Shown here: in pieces, positions 1 through 8,403 of the stretch
How positions within the stretch are numbered: position 1 is the stretch's first letter
Layout: every line of letters begins with the position of its first letter
Assembly: GCA_002134785.1 (NCBI GenBank)
Contig: MBQZ01000073.1
Span: forward strand, 84,101 to 148,100
Direction of reading: 5' to 3'
DNA from: Crenothrix sp. D3
GTDB lineage: Bacteria; Pseudomonadota; Gammaproteobacteria; Methylococcales; Methylomonadaceae
DNA: 64,000 bases
Made by a program: the position numbers and the translations under genes
The notes under the pieces: generated by a model
What the model was told of the DNA's origin: nothing
What the model saw: the letters and a program-made list of their open reading frames with translations, nothing else
Database searches by the model: none

Positions 1-1
1 A

Positions 2-892
2 GTGGCTATTTCTGAAAACTTTATGTCTAGCTTTTATTTTCCTGATTTTTCTAAATTTGCCACCTTAGAATTTTGGGAAGCAGTAGTAACAATTAGTTTA
101 GTCGGTAGCTTGGAAAGTCTATTAAGTGCAATGGCAGTGGATAAATTAGACCCTTACAAACGCCACTCTAATTTGAATAAAGATTTAACCGCAGTCGGCG
201 TGGGTAACTTGGTTGCAGGTTGTGTCGGTGGTTTGCCGATGATTGCGGAAATCGTCCGTAGTTCGGCTAACGTCAATAATGGCGCGAAAACCAGTTGGGC
301 TAACTTTTTTCACGGCTCGCTATTGTTGTTATTCGTGGTGCTGTTTCCCCGCTTAATACACAGTATTCCGTTAGCGGCTTTAGCTTCATTACTGGTCTTT
401 ACAGGATTTCGCTTAGCCTCGCCTAAAGAATTTATGCACGTTTTTCACATTGGCAAAGAACAGTTTCTTATGTTTGTGGTAACAGTGGTTGGTGTTATCG
501 CAACGGATTTATTGGTCGGTGTCGCGATTGGTATTTTGGTAAAACTGAGCATTCATTTAATGCGCGGCGTTAATTTCAGCAATCTATTCAAAATTAACTT
601 TAGCGTTGAACAAAAAGCGAACACTGTTTTTATTGAAATCAGCGGCGCAGCAGTGTTTTCTAATTTCATGGCATTAAAAGACGCGCTGGCTAAGTTGGAA
701 AACGGTAAAACTATCGTATTTCAATTAAACGACACCTATTTGCTTGATCATACCGTGATGGAATTTTTTCATGATTTTCAACATAACTATGAAGCGCAAG
801 GCGGTCACTGTGAATTTTTAGGTTTGGAATATCACGAATCTTATTCAGACCATCCATTGGCTGCACGGCGCATGAAACCTGATTATTCTTAG
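2..892 (+). CDS. SulP-family anion transporter with STAS domain, 5'-truncated by window edge
   Basis: This is the C-terminal part of a SulP (SLC26-like) inner-membrane anion transporter, a family that moves sulfate, bicarbonate or similar anions. The visible 296 residues contain the last membrane segments, with SulP-like stretches such as GGLPMIAEIVRSSANVNNGA, followed from about residue 195 by a cytoplasmic STAS domain. Family members are usually 500-600 residues, so the N-terminal half lies before the window, and the GTG at position 2 is only the first possible start inside it. A stem-loop with a T-run follows the stop and then the hyf-like operon begins. The substrate cannot be read from the sequence; bicarbonate or sulfate are both possible. 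Confidence 0.85.
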   Translation: MAISENFMSSFYFPDFSKFATLEFWEAVVTISLVGSLESLLSAMAVDKLDPYKRHSNLNKDLTAVGVGNLVAGCVGGLPMIAEIVRSSANVNNGAKTSWANFFHGSLLLLFVVLFPRLIHSIPLAALASLLVFTGFRLASPKEFMHVFHIGKEQFLMFVVTVVGVIATDLLVGVAIGILVKLSIHLMRGVNFSNLFKINFSVEQKANTVFIEISGAAVFSNFMALKDALAKLENGKTIVFQLNDTYLLDHTVMEFFHDFQHNYEAQGGHCEFLGLEYHESYSDHPLAARRMKPDYS

Positions 893-910
893 TTTTTCAA
901 GGAGTAAGAC

Positions 911-942
911 CTGCGAGATTTTTAAAACCTCGCAGTCTTTTT
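911..942 (+). terminator. Stem-loop with T-run after the SulP gene (repeat family A)
   Basis: Arms CTGCGAG (911-917) and CTCGCAG (929-935) are followed by a T-rich run. It has the form of a Rho-independent terminator and is related to the CCTCCGAGG-type palindromes found elsewhere in the window (8367, 12206, 28023). Confidence 0.5.
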
Positions 943-975
943 AGGCAACAATACATACCATTACGAGAATTCATT

Positions 976-3087
976 ATGATTCTATTCTTAGCTTATTGTG
1001 CGGTGCTATTTAGCTTTGCGTCTGGTTTATTAGCCTTGCTAAGTAATCAGCAGCAATCCTTATTAGCATTACAGCAGCGATATTTAAAAAATCCATCCGC
1101 GTTTATTATTCATTGTTTAGAAGAACATCACTACCCAATTTTTTTACGGCAAGTCGTGTTTATTTTGCTGGGGTTATCAGGCGTATTTGCGGTATTAGCA
1201 GGCTTAAGTGTGCTGATTAGCAACACGGTAGTGACTGATCAACTCAGTTTAGGATTGCCGTGGTTGCCTTGGCATATTCGTTTTGATGCCTTATCGGGAT
1301 TTTTCTTTTTAATCATAGGTATTGCGGTGGGTGCGGTCAGTTTATACGGGCCAGGTTACGTCCATCATTACAAAGAACAAGACCATCCGTTTGCGGTATT
1401 AGGTTTATTCACAGGCTTATTTGTCACAGGGATGCTGTTGGTGTTAATCGCCGATGATGCTTTCATGTTCATGATTGCGTGGGAATTGATGTCGGTTGCC
1501 AGTTATTTTCTAGTGGCATTTCAACACGAACACGCAGCCAATCGCCGCGCTGCTTTTTTGTATTTGTTAATGGCAGAAGTGGGCGCGTTAGCCATTATTT
1601 TAGGCTTCGGCGTGTTGGCAAGTTTTTCTGATGGCTTTACCTTTGATGCGTTACGTCATGCCCAGTTATCAACAACGTGGGCAAGTATTGCCTTTGGTTT
1701 AGCAGTGTTAGGTTTTGGTATGAAAGCGGGTATTGTGCCGATTCACGTCTGGTTGCCTGAAGCACATCCTGTCGCACCGTCGCATATTTCCGCACTGATG
1801 AGCGGCGTGATGTTGAAAGTTGCGATATATGGCTTGATACGTTTCTCGTTTGATTTACTGGATAAAATTCAGTGGCAATGGGGCGTGGTGTTATTGGTTA
1901 TCGGCACAATTTCAGCCTTAGGCGGGATTTTATACGCCATGATGCAGCCGAATTTAAAACGCTTGTTGGCGTATAGTTCGGTGGAAAACATTGGTATTAT
2001 TTTTATGGTGCTGGGCTTATCAATGATTTTTCTTGATAACGGGCATCCTGAATTGGCGGCGTTAGGCTTTTTAGCGGCGTTATTTCATGCCTTTAACCAC
2101 GCGTTATTCAAGAATTTATTGTTTTTGGGCGCGGGTATGATTCACCAACAAACCCACGAGTTGAACATTGATATGTTGGGCGGCTTGATTAAAAAAATGC
2201 CTAAAACTAGCATGGTGTTTTTAGTCGGCTGTATGAGTATTTCATCGTTGCCGTTGTTTAACGGTTTTGTATCGGAATGGTTGGCGTTTCAAACCGCGTT
2301 GCAAGTCGATGTGTTAGATAACGGCGTATTGCGCAGTTTGATTCCTGTGTCTGCCGCCGCGTTGGCTTTAACTGCCGCGTTAGCCGCCGCCTGTTTTGTC
2401 AAAGTATTTGGCTTAACATTTTTGGGTGTGCCGCGTTCACGACACAGTGAAAAAGCCCACGAAGTAAAAGATAAAGGGATGTTAGCTGCCACGACTTTAT
2501 TGGCTGGGCTATGTTTTTTAGTCGGTATTTTCCCCAGCGTGATTATCAGTTTAATCAATAAGGTATCAGGACAGTTACTAGCACAAACCGTCGTTAACGA
2601 CAAAGCAATGAGCTGGTTATGGCTTACCCCTGTTCAAGCATCTGCGGAACAGGCTTCGTATGCACCATTATTGGTATTGATTGGCGCGTTAATAGCAGGT
2701 GGTGTGTGTTATTGGTATTTACGCCGCGATCCTGAAAAAGCTATACGCATTGCTCCAACGTGGGATTGCGGTTTTGGTGGTTTAACACCGCGTATGCAGT
2801 ACACCTCCAGTGCGTTCACCATGCCGATTCGGCGCATTTTTGCCAAAGCGTGGATTATTGATGAACAAGTGGATAAAGACTTAGAGGGCGCGATGAATCA
2901 AAACGTAGCCGCTGTGCATTATGCCTTGCACGTTCAAGATCACAGTTGGCCGTGGGTTTATCATCCGCTGGAACGAGGCGTAAATCACCTTGCCAAGCAA
3001 GTAGGACGCATTCAAACGGGTAATATTCGTACTTATTTGGGCTATTCGTTTGTCACTTTATTACTGTTGTTGTGGGTGATTAGCTGA
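976..3087 (+). CDS. hyfB: Hydrogenase-4 component B-like / NuoL-type antiporter subunit of an Ehr-like complex
   Basis: A 703-residue polytopic membrane protein of the NuoL/MrpA antiporter family, close to HyfB/HycC, thought to form a proton- or sodium-translocating channel in complex I relatives. The family motif WLPEAHPVAPSHISALMSG is present, as are the membrane-embedded Glu/Lys residues expected around it (for example AWELMSVASYF). The length is close to E. coli HyfB (about 670). It is the first gene of a six-gene co-directional run ending at 8338. It is 73 nt upstream of hyfC, and that gap contains a palindromic repeat. NuoL-type subunits also occur in DAB bicarbonate transporters (DabB), but here the neighbours are HyfC/E/F/G/I, which favours the Ehr/hydrogenase-4 type. 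Confidence 0.88.
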   Translation: MILFLAYCAVLFSFASGLLALLSNQQQSLLALQQRYLKNPSAFIIHCLEEHHYPIFLRQVVFILLGLSGVFAVLAGLSVLISNTVVTDQLSLGLPWLPWHIRFDALSGFFFLIIGIAVGAVSLYGPGYVHHYKEQDHPFAVLGLFTGLFVTGMLLVLIADDAFMFMIAWELMSVASYFLVAFQHEHAANRRAAFLYLLMAEVGALAIILGFGVLASFSDGFTFDALRHAQLSTTWASIAFGLAVLGFGMKAGIVPIHVWLPEAHPVAPSHISALMSGVMLKVAIYGLIRFSFDLLDKIQWQWGVVLLVIGTISALGGILYAMMQPNLKRLLAYSSVENIGIIFMVLGLSMIFLDNGHPELAALGFLAALFHAFNHALFKNLLFLGAGMIHQQTHELNIDMLGGLIKKMPKTSMVFLVGCMSISSLPLFNGFVSEWLAFQTALQVDVLDNGVLRSLIPVSAAALALTAALAAACFVKVFGLTFLGVPRSRHSEKAHEVKDKGMLAATTLLAGLCFLVGIFPSVIISLINKVSGQLLAQTVVNDKAMSWLWLTPVQASAEQASYAPLLVLIGALIAGGVCYWYLRRDPEKAIRIAPTWDCGFGGLTPRMQYTSSAFTMPIRRIFAKAWIIDEQVDKDLEGAMNQNVAAVHYALHVQDHSWPWVYHPLERGVNHLAKQVGRIQTGNIRTYLGYSFVTLLLLLWVIS

Positions 3088-3126
3088 TGAACAGATTACT
3101 AAACATCACTCGTTCCACGCGAGAAA

Positions 3127-3148
3127 GCGCGAATGAATTCGCGCCTAC
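3127..3148. repeat. Short palindromic repeat, family F (GCGCGAAT-GA-ATTCGCGC)
   Basis: Eight-base arms GCGCGAAT / ATTCGCGC separated by GA and followed by CTAC. The same element in opposite orientation occurs at 42172-42193 with one mismatch, and a degraded relative lies near 57198. It sits between hyfB and hyfC just before the ribosome-binding site of hyfC. Confidence 0.75.
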
Positions 3149-3160
3149 TGGAGAAACAGC

Positions 3161-4105
3161 ATGAACTGGTTAATCGCTATCCTACAAACAGCCTTATTTG
3201 TCGCCTTGGCTCCGTTATTGGCAGGCTGGCTAAAGCGTTGTAAATGTCATTTACAAAACCGACAATCCCCTCCACTGCTACAGCCGTATCGGGATTTATT
3301 CAAGTTATTCAATAAACAGCCTGTCGTGTCCGAACAGGCTTCGTGGTTGTTTATTAAAGCACCGTACATTATTTTTTCGGCAACGGTACTTGCCGCCACA
3401 GTTGTTCCGTTGATCGCTGTTGATCTCCCCACCTCAGCAAGCGCGGATGTAATTGTGATGGTGGGATTTTTTGCCTTTGCGCGGTTTTTTCTCGCCTTGG
3501 CAGGTTTAGATATAGGCACAGCATTTGGTGGCATGGGTTCATCACGCGAAATGACGATTTCGTCATTGGCTGAACCCGCGATGTTAATGGCAGTGTTTAC
3601 CCTGACCATGACCGCATCAACCACTAACTTATCGTATGCAATCAGCCACGTTTTAGAGCAAGGCTTGGTGTTGCGTCCATCGTTTGTATTTGCGTTATTC
3701 GCATTAATTTTAGTAGCAGTGGCAGAAACAGGGCGCATTCCTGTGGATAATCCGACCACGCATTTAGAGTTAACCATGATTCATGAAGCTATGATTCTGG
3801 AATATAGCGGTCGGCATTTGGCGTTAATCGAATGGGCTAGTCAACTGAAATTGATGTTATACGGCGTGTTGATTGCCAACATCTTTTTTCCGTGGGGCAT
3901 TGCGCAAACCTTCTCATTACACGATTTGGGTTACGGATTGTTAGCCATTATCGGCAAGCTCGCCGTGTTAGCCGTTATTCTGGGCATTGCAGAAACGCTG
4001 GTAGCAAAAATGCGTTTATTCAAAGTGCAAGAATACCTCGGTTTTGCTTATTTATTGGGCTTGCTGGGGATGTTGAGCCACATCATTTTGGAGGCTTCAC
4101 GATGA
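3161..4105 (+). CDS. hyfC: Hydrogenase-4 component C-like / NuoH-type membrane subunit
   Basis: A 314-residue membrane protein of the NuoH/HyfC/HycD family, the subunit that connects the peripheral redox arm to the membrane arm. The conserved segment ETGRIPVDNPTTHLEL and the following HEAMILEYSG are clear family marks. A GGAG-type ribosome-binding site lies about ten bases before the ATG. Its stop overlaps the start of hyfE in an ATGA arrangement, so the two are translationally coupled. Confidence 0.9.
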   Translation: MNWLIAILQTALFVALAPLLAGWLKRCKCHLQNRQSPPLLQPYRDLFKLFNKQPVVSEQASWLFIKAPYIIFSATVLAATVVPLIAVDLPTSASADVIVMVGFFAFARFFLALAGLDIGTAFGGMGSSREMTISSLAEPAMLMAVFTLTMTASTTNLSYAISHVLEQGLVLRPSFVFALFALILVAVAETGRIPVDNPTTHLELTMIHEAMILEYSGRHLALIEWASQLKLMLYGVLIANIFFPWGIAQTFSLHDLGYGLLAIIGKLAVLAVILGIAETLVAKMRLFKVQEYLGFAYLLGLLGMLSHIILEASR

Positions 4106-4779
4106 ATATTGAATCCCAAGATTTGTACACACAAATCATTTTATCAATGGCGGCATTAGTGGGCTTGACCTCCTTTTTAATGTTAGGGCAAGGTCGCTTG
4201 TTACGCTTAATTTTTGTGTTTGCCGTACAAGGTTTTTTATTAACGCTGACGACCGCGTTAGCCGCATATAGCTTAGACAATCATCATTTATATATCTCAG
4301 CGGTCTTAACACTCGCGCTAAAAGTGATTTTTATTCCGTGGATGCTACGCCGTGAAGTCTTAAACTCCAACCTACACCGTGATGTGGAAGCCTTAGGCAA
4401 TCAAACCGCTATTATGTTAGGCGGGGCAAGTTTAATGGTGTTCAGTTATTACGTTTTACACCCTATCGTCCAAACCACTTCACCCGTGATGCTGAACGCA
4501 TTGGCAGTGAGTTTGTCGGTGGTGTTATTAGGAATGCTATTAATGATTTCCCACAAACAAGCCATTGCCCACGTCGTGGGTTTTATGTCCATCGAAAACG
4601 GCTTGTTTTTCGCCGCCATCGTGGCAACTAAAGGAATGCCAATGGTGGTTGAGCTGGGTATTGCTTTTGACGTATTAGTCGCCGCCGTGTTATTCGGTAT
4701 TTTCTTCTTTCATATCCGCACCAGCATTGATTCGTTGGATGTCGATTTGCTTAATAAATTACATGAGGTGGATAAATGA
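4102..4779 (+). CDS. hyfE: Hydrogenase-4 component E-like membrane subunit
   Basis: A 225-residue hydrophobic protein resembling HyfE, whose N-terminal part is NuoK-like and which is specific to hydrogenase-4 and Ehr-type complexes. The start at 4102 (MNIESQDLYT) is chosen over an upstream in-frame ATG at 3892. It has a GGAG-type ribosome-binding site, gives the usual length, and overlaps the hyfC stop by four bases; the longer frame would run through hyfC. The stop overlaps the hyfF start in the same ATGA way. Confidence 0.87.
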   Translation: MNIESQDLYTQIILSMAALVGLTSFLMLGQGRLLRLIFVFAVQGFLLTLTTALAAYSLDNHHLYISAVLTLALKVIFIPWMLRREVLNSNLHRDVEALGNQTAIMLGGASLMVFSYYVLHPIVQTTSPVMLNALAVSLSVVLLGMLLMISHKQAIAHVVGFMSIENGLFFAAIVATKGMPMVVELGIAFDVLVAAVLFGIFFFHIRTSIDSLDVDLLNKLHEVDK

Positions 4780-6239
4780 TCCCCGCCTATTTATTGTTAT
4801 CCATTGCCTTTGTCGGCATCGTGTTTTTTGCCGTATCAGGACACAAAGCTGAAATAGGAAAAATCAATGTCTGGTTTAATGCGGGGAGTTTAATTGCTTC
4901 CATCTGGTTAGCCATTAACGTACTAAACAACGGCACGATTTTATCAGCGGACAAAGCCTTTTTAATTGATTCATTTAATGTCTATTTGATTGTCTTGACC
5001 GCGTTTATTGGCTTAACTACCTCTATCTTTTCTAATCCTTACATGGAACATGAAAAAGACTTGGGCAAACTTACTGCTAAACGTTTAAAACTGTATTACT
5101 CGATGTATCAAGGCTTCATGTTGGCGATGTATTTGGTATTAACCACCAATAACATGGGCGTGATGTGGGTCGGTATGGAAGCAGCAACGCTCGCCACGGT
5201 GTTATTGGTCAGTTTATACCGCACCCCTGAATCTATCGAAGCAGCGTGGAAATATTTCATCCTCTGCGGGGTTGGTATTGCTCAAGCCCTGTTCGGCACG
5301 ATTTTATTGTATTACGCCGCCATGCAGATTGGTGACGGTGAAAACGCGCTGTTATGGTCAGAATTATTTAAAAATGCCAGCCAATTAAACCCCGAAGTTT
5401 TAGAAATTGCTTTTGTGTTTTTACTGATTGGTTATGGCACTAAAATCGGTTTAGTTCCGCTGCACAACTGGCTGCCCGATGCACATTCCGAAGGCCCTAC
5501 GCCGATGTCAGCGGTATTATCAGGCTTATTATTGAATGATGCTTTATACGCAGTAGTGCGTAACAAAATGTTAGTTGATGGTGCTACCCATTCTGATATG
5601 GCAGGGCATTTAATGATGGGCTTCGGCTTATTGTCATTCTTAGTCGGCGCGTTATTTTTACATCGGCAAAAAGACATTAAACGATTGTTTAGCTATTCCT
5701 CTATCGAACACATGGGCTTAATGACGTTTGCGTTTGGTATCGGCGGTTCGTTAGCGACTTTTGCCGCTTTACTACACATGATGGTACATTCCTTAACTAA
5801 ATCTGCCATTTTTGTGACAGTAGGTCATGCCACTCAAGTGGCAGGCACACAACGCATGGATAAAATACGCGGACTAATTAAGACCCAACCTAAAATCGGC
5901 TGGGGCTTATTAATCGGTACAATTTCTATCGCAGGTTTTCCACCCTTTGGCGTATTCACCAGTGAATTTTTAGTGTTACTGGCAACCATGCACAGCTATC
6001 CGTGGCTAACCTTGCCGTTATTACTGGGTATTGGTATCGCTTTTGCGGGCTTGTTTCGCCACATCCAACCCATGGTTTATGGTGCGAAACCCGAAGGTCA
6101 ACAAGCTGTTAAAGCTAATTTATTACCTGTGATGATTCATCTCGCCTTAGTGTTATGGCTAGGTTTAGCAATTCCAAGTTTCTTGGCACATTGGTTTTCA
6201 CAAGCGACGGTATTAATTGCTGGAGGCAGCCCATTATGA
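4776..6239 (+). CDS. hyfF: Hydrogenase-4 component F-like / NuoN-NuoL-type antiporter subunit
   Basis: A 487-residue polytopic protein of the NuoL/M/N family and the second antiporter-like subunit of the complex. It carries the motif WLPDAHSEGPTPMSAVLSG and a Glu-containing helix GMEAATLATVLLVSLYR. Size and sequence type match HyfF (about 526 in E. coli). It is coupled to hyfE upstream and hyfG downstream by four-base overlaps. Confidence 0.9.
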   Translation: MIPAYLLLSIAFVGIVFFAVSGHKAEIGKINVWFNAGSLIASIWLAINVLNNGTILSADKAFLIDSFNVYLIVLTAFIGLTTSIFSNPYMEHEKDLGKLTAKRLKLYYSMYQGFMLAMYLVLTTNNMGVMWVGMEAATLATVLLVSLYRTPESIEAAWKYFILCGVGIAQALFGTILLYYAAMQIGDGENALLWSELFKNASQLNPEVLEIAFVFLLIGYGTKIGLVPLHNWLPDAHSEGPTPMSAVLSGLLLNDALYAVVRNKMLVDGATHSDMAGHLMMGFGLLSFLVGALFLHRQKDIKRLFSYSSIEHMGLMTFAFGIGGSLATFAALLHMMVHSLTKSAIFVTVGHATQVAGTQRMDKIRGLIKTQPKIGWGLLIGTISIAGFPPFGVFTSEFLVLLATMHSYPWLTLPLLLGIGIAFAGLFRHIQPMVYGAKPEGQQAVKANLLPVMIHLALVLWLGLAIPSFLAHWFSQATVLIAGGSPL

Positions 6240-7816
6240 ATTGGACAACAGATTTTTTAAATCAGCTGATTGATGTCGGTATCTCGCTTGACCGTAGAGA
6301 CGCGATTAATCGCGTCTCTACAACAGCGGTGTGGCAAATCGAAGATAAACATTGGCAACAATTCGCCATTACCGCATTGGTAGAAAATTTACGCTGGGTG
6401 GCAGGTTGGGCAGAACAAGCAGATGAACAGTTTATGGTGAACGCCTGTTTTGAAAAAAACGGCGTTTATGTGGTCTTACGCACGGTGATTAATGCGGTGA
6501 AACCCGAACTACCTACGCAAGCTACGGTATACCCAGCGGCAAATCGCAGTGAACGCCACACCCAAGATATGTTCGGCATTAAATTTATGGGGCATCCCGA
6601 TAATCGCCGCTGGACACGTCATCAAGCGTGGGATAAACACCAATACCCCTTGCGCAAAGATTTTCCAGCACAAGGCTCACCCGTCGAGATTACACCGCCC
6701 GATATGCACTACGACTTTATCAAAGGTCACGGTGCAGGCGTGTATGAAATCCCTGTTGGCCCGGTTCATGCGGGCATTATCGAACCTGGCCATTTTCGCT
6801 TTCTAGCGGTGGGCGAGTTGATTTTGAATCTCGAAGAACGCTTAGGTTATGTCCATAAAGGCATTGAAAAAATTGCCGAAGGTAGAACGCCAGAATCCTT
6901 AGCGCGGTTAGCGGGACGGGTTTCAGGTGACAGCACGGTTGCGCATTGTTGGGCAGCCTGCATGGCAATGGAACAAGCCGCCGATGTGATTGTACCCAAT
7001 CGCGCCGCCTTCATACGCGGCATAGTCGCAGAACGTGAACGCATTGCCAATCACCTAGGCGACATGGGCGCGATTTGTAATGATGTCGCGTTTACCTTTG
7101 CACAAATGCAGTTCACCCGTTTGCGTGAACGCTGGTTACGCACCAATGCTACCGTATTTGGACACCGTTTATTAATGGATGTGATTGTCCCTGCGGGTGT
7201 GCGTTGTGATGTATCGCCTGTGGCTTGTGAGTTACTAAAACAAGATATTGCTTGGCTGAAAAAAGAACTCTCAGAGATTATACCGTCAATAGATTTGAAT
7301 TCGTCTTTAGAAGACCGACTATACACCGCAGGTTATTTATCGCCAGAAATAGCGGCAGCGTTCGGCACAGTCGGTTATGTTGGTAGAGCCAGTGGACAAG
7401 ATTTTGATGTGCGCCGTGACGCAGTTTATCCGCCATACAACCAATTCACGTTTAAAGTCGCTGTAGAAGATCAAGGTGATATTGCCTCACGGTTTTGGGT
7501 GCGTCACAAAGAAATCATGGCTTCCCTAAAACTGATTAGCCAATTCATTGAGCAACTACCCGAAGGTGACATCAGCACGCCGTGGATAACACCCGTTATA
7601 GACAGTGAAGGCTTAGGCATTGTCGATGGTTTTCGCGGTGAAATTATCAGTTATGTACGTTTTGCTGCACACAATAAAATCGCCCGTTTCTATCCGCGTG
7701 ATCCCAGTATTTTAAACTGGCCTGCTCTGGAAAAACTGGTGCTGAATAATATCGTGCCTGATTTTCCCGTGTGTAACAAATCCCTGAATGGCTCGTATTC
7801 GGGCAATGATTTATAG
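6236..7816 (+). CDS. hyfG: Hydrogenase-4 large-subunit-like (NuoC-NuoD fusion) lacking Ni-Fe ligands
   Basis: A 526-residue fusion of a NuoC-like N-terminal domain (ERHTQDMFGIKFMGHPDNRR, about 106-125) and a NuoD / hydrogenase large-subunit domain (from about 170, with PVHAGIIEPGHFRF). In [NiFe] hydrogenases two CxxC pairs hold the metal site. Aligned without gaps to HycE as I remember it, the first pair (CGIC) is SGDS at residues 230-233 here, and the C-terminal pair (DPCYSC) is NGSYSG at 518-523. All four ligands are therefore gone, and the protein ends at residue 526 without a processing tail. This fits Ehr-type complexes, not a hydrogenase. The start at 6236 is preferred over 6155 because it gives the ATGA overlap with hyfF. 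A 28-bp perfect palindrome encodes part of residues 20-29. Confidence 0.92.
   Translation: MNWTTDFLNQLIDVGISLDRRDAINRVSTTAVWQIEDKHWQQFAITALVENLRWVAGWAEQADEQFMVNACFEKNGVYVVLRTVINAVKPELPTQATVYPAANRSERHTQDMFGIKFMGHPDNRRWTRHQAWDKHQYPLRKDFPAQGSPVEITPPDMHYDFIKGHGAGVYEIPVGPVHAGIIEPGHFRFLAVGELILNLEERLGYVHKGIEKIAEGRTPESLARLAGRVSGDSTVAHCWAACMAMEQAADVIVPNRAAFIRGIVAERERIANHLGDMGAICNDVAFTFAQMQFTRLRERWLRTNATVFGHRLLMDVIVPAGVRCDVSPVACELLKQDIAWLKKELSEIIPSIDLNSSLEDRLYTAGYLSPEIAAAFGTVGYVGRASGQDFDVRRDAVYPPYNQFTFKVAVEDQGDIASRFWVRHKEIMASLKLISQFIEQLPEGDISTPWITPVIDSEGLGIVDGFRGEIISYVRFAAHNKIARFYPRDPSILNWPALEKLVLNNIVPDFPVCNKSLNGSYSGNDL
6294..6321. repeat. 28-bp perfect palindrome inside hyfG (family E)
   Basis: Arms GTAGAGACGCGA and TCGCGTCTCTAC flank a central TTAA, so the whole 28 bases equal their own reverse complement. 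It lies in frame in the 5' part of hyfG and contributes roughly residues 20-29 of the protein. It looks like a mobile small palindromic element that inserted into coding sequence without breaking it. Confidence 0.85.
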
Positions 7817-7825
7817 GAAACCGCC

Positions 7826-8338
7826 ATGTTGAATATGATAAAAAAAATCGTCACCACAGGCATCGTGACGGAAAAATACAAAGCCCCCAAAGACGATGAA
7901 TTAGAGACTTTAGGCATAGAAATCAAACGCCGCATTGATAAAAAATTTTCGGGTAGTATTGCCATTCGTCAAGTCGATGCAGGCTCGTGTAACGGCTGTG
8001 AACTAGAAATTCACGCGCTGAATAATCCGTTTTATGACGTTGAGCGGTTTGGTATTCACTTCGTCGCCTCACCTCGTCATGCAGATGTATTGCTAGTCAC
8101 AGGGCCTGTATCCAGACACATGCAAACCGCCTTACTGCGTACTTACGATGCCACACCCAATCCAAAATGGGTAGTCGCCGTGGGTGATTGTGCAGTCTGT
8201 GGCGGTGAATTTGGGCAGTCTTACGCCAGTTGTGGCGCGGTGTCTAATGTCATTCCTGTTGATGTCACCATCAGCGGTTGCCCACCGACACCGTTAGCAT
8301 TAATGAAAGGCTTGTTGGGCTTGATAGACTCTCGATAA
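7826..8338 (+). CDS. hyfI: Hydrogenase-4 small-subunit-like / NuoB-type [4Fe-4S] subunit
   Basis: A 170-residue NuoB-like iron-sulfur protein that carries the terminal [4Fe-4S] cluster next to the large subunit. Candidate ligands are C55 and C58 (GSCNGCE), C122 (GDCAVCGG) and C152 (SGCPPTP), the pattern of hydrogenase-type small subunits; C125 and C136 are extra. It follows hyfG by nine bases and ends the operon. No HyfA or HyfH ferredoxin-like subunit is encoded nearby, so the electron input is unknown. Confidence 0.9.
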   Translation: MLNMIKKIVTTGIVTEKYKAPKDDELETLGIEIKRRIDKKFSGSIAIRQVDAGSCNGCELEIHALNNPFYDVERFGIHFVASPRHADVLLVTGPVSRHMQTALLRTYDATPNPKWVVAVGDCAVCGGEFGQSYASCGAVSNVIPVDVTISGCPPTPLALMKGLLGLIDSR

Positions 8339-8366
8339 GTTGCTTTCAAAACAAACCACTCAAACC

Positions 8367-8389
8367 TCCGAGGTCTTTAAGACCTCGGA
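8367..8389. terminator. Palindrome between convergent hyfI and the J-domain gene (family A)
   Basis: Arms TCCGAGGTCT and AGACCTCGGA surround a three-base loop. It lies between two convergent genes and could end transcription from both sides, although only short T runs are present. It belongs to the family also seen at 911, 12206 and 28023. Confidence 0.55.
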
Positions 8390-8403
8390 CTGGGCTAGGC
8401 AGA

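Noticed and set aside
3892..4101. Upstream extension of hyfE by 70 residues
   Set aside because: The extension lies entirely inside the end of hyfC in another frame; the ATG at 4102 has a ribosome-binding site and ATGA coupling.
2..8338. Reading the hyf-like operon as a functional [NiFe] hydrogenase (hydrogenase-4)
   Set aside because: All four cysteine ligands of the Ni-Fe site are replaced in the large subunit and no ferredoxin subunit or maturation genes are nearby.
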